Of a stretch of DNA of 14,195 nucleotides, positions 1-5,844 are shown piece after piece (within the stretch, counting starts at the first letter, position 1; each line of letters starts with the position of its first letter). The translations under genes were made by a program, and so were the position numbers. The DNA is from JAGQSZ01 sp049672765 (GTDB taxonomy: Bacteria > Actinomycetota > Acidimicrobiia > Acidimicrobiales > Microtrichaceae): assembly GCA_049672765.1 (NCBI GenBank), contig JBATWQ010000232.1:1-14195 (forward strand), written 5' to 3'. Below the pieces are notes generated by a model that had not been told where the DNA came from, ran no database searches, and saw only the letters and a list, made by a program, of their open reading frames with translations.

Positions 1-22
1 CGTAGCTGGGTAGGCCACAGCC

Positions 23-661
23 ATGGAATCGGAAGACCAAGCCGGGGTTCCTCCGGTTCAACGGTCAGATGATTCCCTCAATGACGGCACGGATGCGCTG
101 GGTAGATCTGACGGCAAAGTGACCGCATGCGGTCGCAATGCCGCGCGTGGCAGCACCGAACCAGATGATACAACCAAGGGTTGGACGCGCTTCGAATACG
201 TACTCAGGGCCTTCGTCTACCTGGTCATATTCGGGGTTATAGCCCTCGCAGTGTCTGGGACGACCGGCCTCAAGACCCGCACAGCGAGCGCCTCCAATGA
301 TTCTTTGAAGATGACCGTTACATATGGACAGGTAACACGGCCGGGTATACCGACGCCTCTTGTCATCCGGGTGAGCTCAGCTACTGACGATCCACTACCC
401 GCGCAGATCCATCTGGGCATCAACGAGTCCTATCTCGCCCTACTGGATGGCAATGGTCCCGAACCCGCACCTGACTCGGCGGGTTCGGTGGACGGAATGA
501 CCACCTGGACCTATTCAACAAATGGAGCCAGGACCTTCACCGTCGACCTGGGCGCGGACGTCGACACAAACGTCCATTCTGGGACAACCGGTTCTGCCCG
601 TCTGACAGCTGAGGGCTCAAAGCCATTGAACGTCCGGTTTCGCACCTGGATCTGGCCCTGA
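23..661 (+). CDS. Hypothetical single-pass membrane protein upstream of a DUF421 gene
   Basis: I do not recognise this 212-residue protein as a named family. Residues 1-55 are hydrophilic and look disordered. One strong hydrophobic segment lies at about 59-80 (contains LVIFGVIALAVSG). Residues 90-212 form a beta-rich, Thr/Ser/Asp-rich domain, presumably outside the membrane, ending in an aromatic RTWIWP tail. The start is the ATG at 23, with a purine-rich GGTAGG about 9 nt upstream; the window begins just before it, so a longer form cannot be ruled out. The gene stops 9 nt before the DUF421 gene, whose Shine-Dalgarno sequence lies in that gap, so the two are probably cotranscribed. The context suggests an envelope-associated partner of the DUF421 protein, but this is inference only. 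Confidence 0.75.
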   Translation: MESEDQAGVPPVQRSDDSLNDGTDALGRSDGKVTACGRNAARGSTEPDDTTKGWTRFEYVLRAFVYLVIFGVIALAVSGTTGLKTRTASASNDSLKMTVTYGQVTRPGIPTPLVIRVSSATDDPLPAQIHLGINESYLALLDGNGPEPAPDSAGSVDGMTTWTYSTNGARTFTVDLGADVDTNVHSGTTGSARLTAEGSKPLNVRFRTWIWP

Positions 662-670
662 AGAGGAAAA

Positions 671-1150
671 ATGGAACTTGTAATCAGAGCAACAGTTGTC
701 TATTGGTTCCTGTGGTTGGTCATCCGCGGTACCGGCAAGCGCTCGCTGTCCGAGTTGAGCCCCCTCGAGCTTGTAATTCTGGTTGTACTCGGCGACCTGG
801 TACAGCAGGGAGTCACGCAGAAGGACGCGTCGGTCACCGGTGCCGTCATCGTGATCTCAACCTTCGTCGGCTGGATGATCGTCGCCGATCTGGTCACCCG
901 ACACTCCCACAGCGCAGACCGGGTTCTGTCCGGACGCCCGGTAATCGTGGTCCGCGACGGCGAGCCCCTCATGGACCGTCTATCCGAGGAGAGGATGGCG
1001 CTCGACGACCTCCTCGGAGCTGCCCGGGCGCAGGGATTCGCCAACCTCGACGAAATATCCTTCGGAGTGCTCGAAGACGACGGAAAGTTCAGCTTCGTGG
1101 CCAAGGCTGCGAAGAGGTCGCAGGGGGCACCTGACAGCGTCGCCGAGTAG
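671..1150 (+). CDS. DUF421 / YetF-like membrane protein
   Basis: This 159-residue protein matches the YetF/DUF421 layout. An N-terminal membrane part of about three hydrophobic segments (roughly 4-18, 32-46 and 57-74) carries the family-like stretch RGTGKRSLSELSPLELVILV. A small soluble C-terminal domain follows, with GRPVIVVRDGEPL at about 93-105 and a final LEDDGKFSFVAK strand pair. YetF proteins are membrane-anchored with a cytoplasmic alpha/beta domain, and their biochemical role is largely unknown. The ATG at 671 is preceded by a good ribosome binding site (AGAGGA, 5 nt spacing). It sits 9 nt after the preceding membrane-protein gene, which suggests an operon. Family assignment is fairly sure; function is not known. 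Confidence 0.85.
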   Translation: MELVIRATVVYWFLWLVIRGTGKRSLSELSPLELVILVVLGDLVQQGVTQKDASVTGAVIVISTFVGWMIVADLVTRHSHSADRVLSGRPVIVVRDGEPLMDRLSEERMALDDLLGAARAQGFANLDEISFGVLEDDGKFSFVAKAAKRSQGAPDSVAE

Positions 1151-1172
1151 CGACGGCCCATCAGGACCAACT

Positions 1173-1248
1173 TGGAGCGGACGACCGGGTTCGAACCGGC
1201 GACCTCAACCTTGGCAAGGTTGCGCTCTACCAACTGAGCTACGTCCGC
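1173..1248 (-). tRNA. tRNA-Gly (anticodon GCC), CCA encoded
   Basis: The reverse complement folds into a complete cloverleaf. The acceptor stem is GCGGACG/CGTCCGC, the D arm contains AGTTGGTA, the anticodon stem is CAACC/GGTTG around the loop TTGCCAA, and the T arm contains TTCGAAC. The anticodon GCC lies at 1213-1215 on the complementary strand and reads GGC/GGT glycine codons. The discriminator base is T, as is usual for bacterial tRNA-Gly, and the 3' CCA is encoded at 1173-1175. It is 76 nt with a short 5-nt variable loop. It ends 22 nt from the convergent DUF421 stop codon. Confidence 0.97.
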
Positions 1249-1320
1249 GGAAGCCGGGTCAGCCTACCAGACCCGCGACACCCGGCAAATCGATGCCAAA
1301 GGGCCACTCCGCCTCTGGCT

Positions 1321-1339
1321 CGGGCCGCCTTTCGGCCCG
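1321..1339 (-). terminator. GC hairpin directly after the PH-domain gene stop
   Basis: A perfect 7-bp stem (CGGGCCG/CGGCCCG) with a 5-nt loop starts one base after the stop codon of the minus-strand gene ending at 1340. It could terminate or stabilise that transcript. No U tract follows on the minus strand, so this is not a canonical intrinsic terminator. It lies between that gene and the downstream tRNA-Gly on the same strand. Confidence 0.4.
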
Positions 1340-2683
1340 TCAGCTGTCGGCGATGACGCGGATCTGTTCAGCCAGATCCATCGCGAGCGAGACCTCGGTG
1401 ATCCCGTCAACCATCGACAGGCTCCAGTCGTTGGAGAAGCTCAACGCCGCAACGTTGCGGTCGTGGCGACCCCGAACCCTCAGTTCGGTGTCGATCTTGT
1501 AGGTGTCGACCACCGGCTGCCACCGTCGATCGTTCACCACCAGGACCCGACCGGCGGTCACGACCACCGCCGAAGGACGTCCCAGCATCTGTCCGGTGAC
1601 GACTCCGAGGACCTCTTCACCTTCGTGAAGCAGTGCGCCGGCGACGGAAAGGGCGACGCTCGCCCTCTCCCGATCCTGGGGGTGGAGCTTCAGAATCGCC
1701 GCCTCGTAGCCTGGTGATTCTTCATCGCCGAGCAACTGGGCCTGATCTCGGTGCGAAAGGTAGGAGTCAGAAACGCCCTGGGCGCCGTAGGCACCCTCTG
1801 AGGCTTCCCAGAGGGGCTCCGATCTGAGCGGATCTCCGCCACGCCCGCGTGGGCTGGAAGGGCCATCGGTGGGTTCCCACAGTCCGCCCGAAGCCCCCGG
1901 TCCACCCGCTGGGGTGAAGTACGGCGCCCCAGTTCCCGCGAACGCGCTCGATGCGGCGCCGCCGAGGGTCCCGCCGCTGGAGAACAGCGAACTCGATATT
2001 CCACTGTGACCGGGAAAGCCGTCGTCGTCGATGACGTCGGGCTCATCCACGACGTCATCTCCGCGATCCACCGGCTCAGCTGTGAATATGGAGCCGACGC
2101 TGTCGGTGGCCGCACCGTCGGATTGTCCAACGTCGTCGTCCTGGTCGAAGTCGACCCAGTCATCGTCATCTTCCATGTCCGAGAAGTTGTCGGTCCCGTC
2201 GGCGTCCGTGTCCGTGCCATCGCCGGGCATGTCTATGATCTCGCCCTCAACCTCCTCGACGTCCTGGTCGTCATCCGGATATGGCTTTTCGAAACCACCC
2301 GGTGCCGAGGCGCTGAATGGAGGCTCCCCTTGGGCGGCAACCGCGTCGTCCGCCGGGTATCCATCGCCTCGGTAGCCCTGGTCGATCGCCGCGCTGTCTG
2401 CCGGCTCGGAGATGGGTTCCCCCACGCCTGCCGGTGAGCTATCCGACCCTTCGGCGGCTTCAGCCTCGACGGGATCGTCGGAAGGTTCCCGCTCCTCGTC
2501 GCTCCGGTGCTTTGCGGACACCGACCACAAGCCTTCGGCGCCACGATGGACACCGGATGGAACAACTTCTGCGTTGTCCGTGGCGCTCATTGAAAACAGG
2601 CCGTTTGACGCTGCGTCATCGAGATCCTCGGCATTGTCCACTGCAGGTCCTTCCACTGCGCAATTACTGCCGGAAACAGGCAC
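1340..2683 (-). CDS. Acidic low-complexity protein with C-terminal PH-like domain
   Basis: This 447-residue protein has two very different parts. Residues 1-335 are low-complexity and probably disordered. They include an extremely acidic tract at about 137-221 (runs such as MEDDDDWVDFDQDDD) and a Gly/Ser/Pro-rich stretch at about 223-300. Residues about 340-445 look folded: an opening helix, then beta strands (EEVLGVVTGQM, AVVVTAGRVLVVND, VAALSFSNDWSLSMVDG) and a closing amphipathic helix (VSLAMDLAEQIRVIADS). That order resembles bacterial PH-like (YokE-type) domains, which are usually regulatory or scaffolding modules. The start is GTG at 2683 with GGGAG 6 nt upstream. No signal peptide or membrane segment is evident, so a cytoplasmic location is likely. 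The PH call rests on strand pattern only, and the function is unknown. Confidence 0.75.
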   Translation of the reverse strand: MPVSGSNCAVEGPAVDNAEDLDDAASNGLFSMSATDNAEVVPSGVHRGAEGLWSVSAKHRSDEEREPSDDPVEAEAAEGSDSSPAGVGEPISEPADSAAIDQGYRGDGYPADDAVAAQGEPPFSASAPGGFEKPYPDDDQDVEEVEGEIIDMPGDGTDTDADGTDNFSDMEDDDDWVDFDQDDDVGQSDGAATDSVGSIFTAEPVDRGDDVVDEPDVIDDDGFPGHSGISSSLFSSGGTLGGAASSAFAGTGAPYFTPAGGPGASGGLWEPTDGPSSPRGRGGDPLRSEPLWEASEGAYGAQGVSDSYLSHRDQAQLLGDEESPGYEAAILKLHPQDRERASVALSVAGALLHEGEEVLGVVTGQMLGRPSAVVVTAGRVLVVNDRRWQPVVDTYKIDTELRVRGRHDRNVAALSFSNDWSLSMVDGITEVSLAMDLAEQIRVIADS

Positions 2684-2751
2684 CGGTTCTCCCAGAGGCT
2701 AACGGTAGGTGAGTGATTCTGGTGCAAGAATCAGGGTCGGCCTGAGAGTTT

Positions 2752-2795
2752 CTACCGCTCCGGAGAGACGCTGCCTGCGAGCTCCTACCGCTCCG
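2752..2795. repeat. Pair of 11-bp direct repeats in an intergenic region
   Basis: CTACCGCTCCG occurs at 2752-2762 and again at 2785-2795, 33 bp apart (start to start). It lies in the 184-nt gap upstream of the minus-strand PH-domain gene and downstream of the met operon. The spacing is about three helical turns, so paired operator sites for a regulator of the PH-domain gene are possible. Two copies of 11 bp in high-GC DNA may also be chance. Confidence 0.35.
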
Positions 2796-2867
2796 ACACC
2801 ACGCTGACGGAGGCGATCCGGGGCAGCCAATGGAAGCTGGTCCACGGGGCCCCAACGGTTCCGGCAT

Positions 2868-3110
2868 CTAGACCTGGGGTTCGCCACCGCGGGGTGACCG
2901 CCTGTTGGTCGCGGCCCCCTTCTCGGTCGGGCGGGTGACCCGCCAGTAGATGACCGTGACTATCAGAATGATGACGGCGAGCCCGACGAGGGCTCCGATG
3001 ACCATGGACAGTTGTGCATCGGCGTCATCCCCACCGATGGCAAGAATGCCGCCGCCGGACACCAGTGCCGGCACCCCGGCAATCGCCTGCAGAAGGTGCT
3101 CGCCGTTCAC
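2868..3110 (-). CDS. Small single-pass membrane protein at the end of the met operon
   Basis: This 80-residue protein has one clear transmembrane helix at about 36-57 (contains IGALVGLAVIILIVTVIYW), followed by a basic tail (RVTRPTEKG) that suggests a cytoplasmic C terminus. The first 30 residues are Gly/Ala-rich and end in an acidic GGDDAD. The GTG start at 3110 overlaps the TGA stop of the upstream PLP enzyme gene (GTGA), so translation is probably coupled to the methionine genes. I do not recognise a family. Position alone would fit a small accessory or transport-related membrane protein, but no specific role can be supported. Confidence 0.7.
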   Translation of the reverse strand: MNGEHLLQAIAGVPALVSGGGILAIGGDDADAQLSMVIGALVGLAVIILIVTVIYWRVTRPTEKGAATNRRSPRGGEPQV

Positions 3111-4318
3111 TTTCCGGCCGCCGTGTCTAGGGCCTGGAAGACGTCTGCGATTACATCACCTGTGTCCTCGAGTCCCGCGGAAATCCTGACGGTCCCCGGA
3201 CCTATGCCTGCGTGGAGCAGTTCCTCCGGCAGCAGGTTGACGTGCGTGGTCGACGCCGGGTGGGTGACCAGCGTTTCGGGTCCGCCCAGCGACGACGCCA
3301 ACTGACAGATCTTGGTGGCTTCGACGAAACATGCTCCGGCCCCGAGACCACCGACAAGGTCGAAGGTCAATAGCCCACCCGAGAGCTTCATCTGCGACCT
3401 GGCCAGTTCGTACTGCGGATGGGATCTCAGGCTCGGGTGACGCACAGCGGTAACACGGGGGTCCGCTTCCAGTGCCGCGGCCAGAGCCTCCGCGGTGGCG
3501 GTCTGCTGACGAAGGCGGACACCCAGAGTCCGCAATCCTCGCAGACCACCGATCGCGTCGAACGGGCTCGCGTTTGCGCCCTGGAGCACGGCGAAGCCCC
3601 AGATCCAGTCCATCAATTCACGGCTACCGGCGACGACCCCGAGGGTCACATCGTTGTGCCCACTGATCGCCTTGGTTGCGGAGTGAACGACCAGGTCCAC
3701 TCCGAAGTCGAGCGGGCGCTGGGCCAGTGGCGTGGCGAAGGTCGAGTCGACGACCTTCATAGGCCCTTTGATGGCTCCCAGTTCGGCCATGTCGACCAGA
3801 TCGAGGCGTGGGTTTGCCGGGGTCTCGGCCAGCAGCAGCATCGTCCGCCCTGGAATTACCGCCTCGCGCCACGCATCGGGATCGGCGCAGTCGACGAAAG
3901 TGACGTCGATTCCGAAGCGGGGACACACCGACTGCAACAGCATCTGGGTGCCGGCATAGAGCTGGTGTTGGCTGACTATGTGGTCACCCTTGGAACACAG
4001 GCCGAGAACTATTGCGGCGATGGCACCCATCCCCGAGCTGAACGCCCTGGCGGCTTCGGCGCCCTCGAGCTCGGCGATTGCCTCCTCGAAGGCGTTGATC
4101 GTCGGATTGCCGTATCGGCTGTAGAAGGTCGCAGCTCCGACAGAGGTGGCCATTCTTCGTCCGTCCGCCACGGTTGGCGTGATGAACGTCGATGTCGCCC
4201 ACAGCACCGGAGCCAGCGCCGGACCGTTGGCGCTGCGCCCGGCACGGATGGCGACGGTGTCCGGATGGAATACCGGGGTCCCTTCGGTGCCTTGGGGCGA
4301 TTCTGATTCGCTGGTCAT
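3107..4318 (-). CDS. Cys/Met-metabolism PLP enzyme (homoserine-ester sulfhydrylase or cystathionine gamma-synthase)
   Basis: This 403-residue protein is a full-length member of the Cys/Met metabolism PLP-dependent family. Visible hallmarks are YSRYGNPT at 66-73, the phosphate-binding SSGMGA at 94-99, a cofactor-stacking tyrosine in QLYAGT (Y121), D191 in VVDSTF contacting the pyridine ring, the Schiff-base lysine K216 in HSATKAISGH, PASTTH at 355-360, and the substrate-carboxylate arginine R378 in VRISAGLED. Its ATG overlaps the metX stop (ATGA). Since metX makes O-acetylhomoserine, the likely reaction is replacement of the acetyl group by sulfide to give homocysteine, or by cysteine to give cystathionine. 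The length is closer to the MetB/MetZ range than to typical MetY proteins (about 430). I cannot separate sulfhydrylase from synthase by eye, so I give no symbol. Cytoplasmic. Confidence 0.93.
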   Translation of the reverse strand: MTSESESPQGTEGTPVFHPDTVAIRAGRSANGPALAPVLWATSTFITPTVADGRRMATSVGAATFYSRYGNPTINAFEEAIAELEGAEAARAFSSGMGAIAAIVLGLCSKGDHIVSQHQLYAGTQMLLQSVCPRFGIDVTFVDCADPDAWREAVIPGRTMLLLAETPANPRLDLVDMAELGAIKGPMKVVDSTFATPLAQRPLDFGVDLVVHSATKAISGHNDVTLGVVAGSRELMDWIWGFAVLQGANASPFDAIGGLRGLRTLGVRLRQQTATAEALAAALEADPRVTAVRHPSLRSHPQYELARSQMKLSGGLLTFDLVGGLGAGACFVEATKICQLASSLGGPETLVTHPASTTHVNLLPEELLHAGIGPGTVRISAGLEDTGDVIADVFQALDTAAGK

Positions 4319-5556
4319 CTGATTTCCTCCAGGAACTTCCTGACCTTCGGCGCCATTTGTGCCGTTTCGATCAGGAAACCGTCGTGTCCGTGTGGGGAGT
4401 CGATTTCGACAAGGTCACCGATGCCCCCTGCCGCTACCAGACCCTCGTGAAGCTCCATCTGTTGCACCGGCGGGTACAGCGAATCCGACCGGACCGTGAC
4501 AACCAGCATCGGTCCCGCAATCCGCTGGAGGGCGTTGTCGATACCGCCCCTTCCACGGCCGAGGTCGTGGAGGTCCATCGCCCGGTTCAGGCGCAGATAG
4601 CTGTTCGCGTCGAAGCGTTGCACCAGTTTCGCCCCGTGGTACTCCAGGTATCCCTCGACGTCGAAAAGCGTTCCGACCCCGAAGTCCAGCGGGCGGATAA
4701 GCGTCCGACCGAATCGCTCGGTGAACACCTCGTCGCTGCGATAGGTGACCTGGGCGATCATCCGAGCCAGTTCCAGGCCACGATGAGGACCGCTGCCCGG
4801 ATCGGCGTCGTAGTAGTCGCCCCCCCTGAAGCCCGGATCGGACTCGATAACGCCGCGGCCGATGTGGCTCCACGCGATCTGCTGGGCCGAGGCCTGGGCC
4901 GTGGACGATGCAACCACCGTGGACCTGACCCTTTCGGGATACATCGTCGCCCATTCCAACGCCTGCATGCCGCCCATCGAACCGCCGATGACGCACTTCC
5001 AGGCCTGGATACCCAACTGGTCGCTGAGCGCCGCCTGGGTCCGCACGATGTCGCGGATCGAGATCATCGGAAACTGCGAGCCGTAGGGCTTGCCCGTGGC
5101 CGGATCGTTCGAGGCCGGCCCGGTCGAGCCCTGACAGCCGCCCAGGACGTTCACGCAGACCACGAAATGGCTGTCGGTGTCTATCGCCCGTCCGGGTCCG
5201 ATCAGTGCGTCCCACCATCCGGGGGCCGGATGGCCGGGGCCGGCTCGTCCGGCCGCGTGGCTGTCCCCGGTCAGCGCGTGGCAGATGAGGACGGCATTCG
5301 ACTGATCCTCGTTGAGTGTTCCCCACTGTTCATGGGCAAGCTCGATATGGTCCAGATAGCCGCCGCCCTCGAGAGGGAACCGGCGCTCTCCGACGACCGT
5401 TGTGATTCGCCGGCCACCTAGCGGACTGCCCGGCTTCCATGCTCCGGTGACGGGCGCCAGATCCGGCGGATCACCGGGCTGCCAGCCGTCGGCCCTGGGG
5501 GTCGTCAGGCCGGGAGCGGTGTCCTGGATCCTGTTGTCATCGCCTTGGTCACTCAC
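4315..5556 (-). CDS. metX: Homoserine O-acetyltransferase
   Basis: This 413-residue alpha/beta-hydrolase-fold acyltransferase transfers acetyl from acetyl-CoA to the hydroxyl of homoserine, the committing step of methionine synthesis. The triad is visible: nucleophile S193 in GGSMGGMQALEW, D358 in RSDSLYPP and H391 in GHDGFL. Other family motifs are CHALTGDSH at 92-100, VNVLGGCQGSTGP at 135-147 and YGSQFPMISIRD at 158-169. Residues 1-40 are a variable, Pro/Gly-rich leader. The GTG start at 5556 has GAGGCGG about 7-13 nt upstream. It is the first gene of an overlapping operon and lies behind a long leader with a SAM riboswitch, so repression by S-adenosylmethionine is likely. Some family members use succinyl-CoA, and acyl specificity is not proven here. 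Confidence 0.95.
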   Translation of the reverse strand: MSDQGDDNRIQDTAPGLTTPRADGWQPGDPPDLAPVTGAWKPGSPLGGRRITTVVGERRFPLEGGGYLDHIELAHEQWGTLNEDQSNAVLICHALTGDSHAAGRAGPGHPAPGWWDALIGPGRAIDTDSHFVVCVNVLGGCQGSTGPASNDPATGKPYGSQFPMISIRDIVRTQAALSDQLGIQAWKCVIGGSMGGMQALEWATMYPERVRSTVVASSTAQASAQQIAWSHIGRGVIESDPGFRGGDYYDADPGSGPHRGLELARMIAQVTYRSDEVFTERFGRTLIRPLDFGVGTLFDVEGYLEYHGAKLVQRFDANSYLRLNRAMDLHDLGRGRGGIDNALQRIAGPMLVVTVRSDSLYPPVQQMELHEGLVAAGGIGDLVEIDSPHGHDGFLIETAQMAPKVRKFLEEIR

Positions 5557-5589
5557 GGTTTCACCGCCTCACAGATGCTGTCGTAGCAG

Positions 5590-5609
5590 CCGGGCAACCC
5601 GGACCGGGC
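5590..5609 (-). promoter_or_regulatory. Candidate expression platform in the metX leader
   Basis: Two copies of CCCGG (5604-5608 and 5590-5594) flank one CCGGG (5598-5602), so two overlapping hairpins compete for the same strand. The downstream one (CCGGG, loop TTG, CCCGG) lies 33 nt before the GTG of metX. A second clean hairpin, GACCGG-TACC-CCGGTC, lies further upstream at 5681-5696. Alternative pairing of this kind is what a riboswitch would use to control translation or transcription. Which fold corresponds to SAM binding cannot be decided by eye. Confidence 0.4.
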
Positions 5610-5730
5610 ACTTGCGCGTCCGGTGCGAACTGATCGGATGGGACATCGATCGTGGACCTGTGACACGGCATTCGAGGACTGACCGGGGTACCGGTCGGTT
5701 GGACACATATTGCTGACCGGCGTCGGTCTG

Positions 5731-5810
5731 CCACATCCCTGCCGAAGCAGGAAGGCACCTTGGGTGTCCGTCCCAGGTTGCCGGACCACGAGGGCCACTC
5801 CTGATGATCT
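5731..5810 (-). ncRNA. SAM riboswitch aptamer (SAM-I/SAM-IV superfamily) controlling metX
   Basis: The metX leader contains the conserved core of the SAM-I/IV aptamers, read on the minus strand. GGAGTGG at 5801-5795 is followed by CCGGCAACC at 5784-5776, a P3 hairpin TGGG...CCCA at 5775-5761, then GGTGCC at 5759-5754. A P4 hairpin CCTGC-TTCG-GCAGG lies at 5751-5738, and GATG at 5737-5734 can close P1 with CATC at 5806-5803. P2 is unusually short (GGCC, loop, GGTC), with no obvious kink-turn, so it looks more like the SAM-I/IV variant class than classical SAM-I. Binding of S-adenosylmethionine is expected to lower expression of the methionine operon. The aptamer lies about 180 nt before the metX start. 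Confidence 0.85.
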
Positions 5811-5814
5811 GACA

Positions 5815-5844
5815 ATGTCACACGATCTTGGTCCCCCGGGTCAA
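5815..5844 (-). promoter_or_regulatory. Candidate promoter for the metX leader
   Basis: TTGACC at 5844-5839 and TGACAT at 5820-5815 are separated by 18 nt and resemble -35 and -10 elements. A start about 7 nt downstream would begin the transcript almost exactly at the riboswitch P1 strand. The -35 lies inside the 3' end of the DNA methylase gene and the -10 overlaps its TGA stop codon. The -10 match is weak, so readthrough from the methylase is an alternative source of the transcript. Confidence 0.35.

Noticed and set aside
4192..5421. Plus-strand open frame of 409 codons
   Set aside because: It is antisense to metX and the PLP enzyme, both clearly real. No recognisable motif is present.
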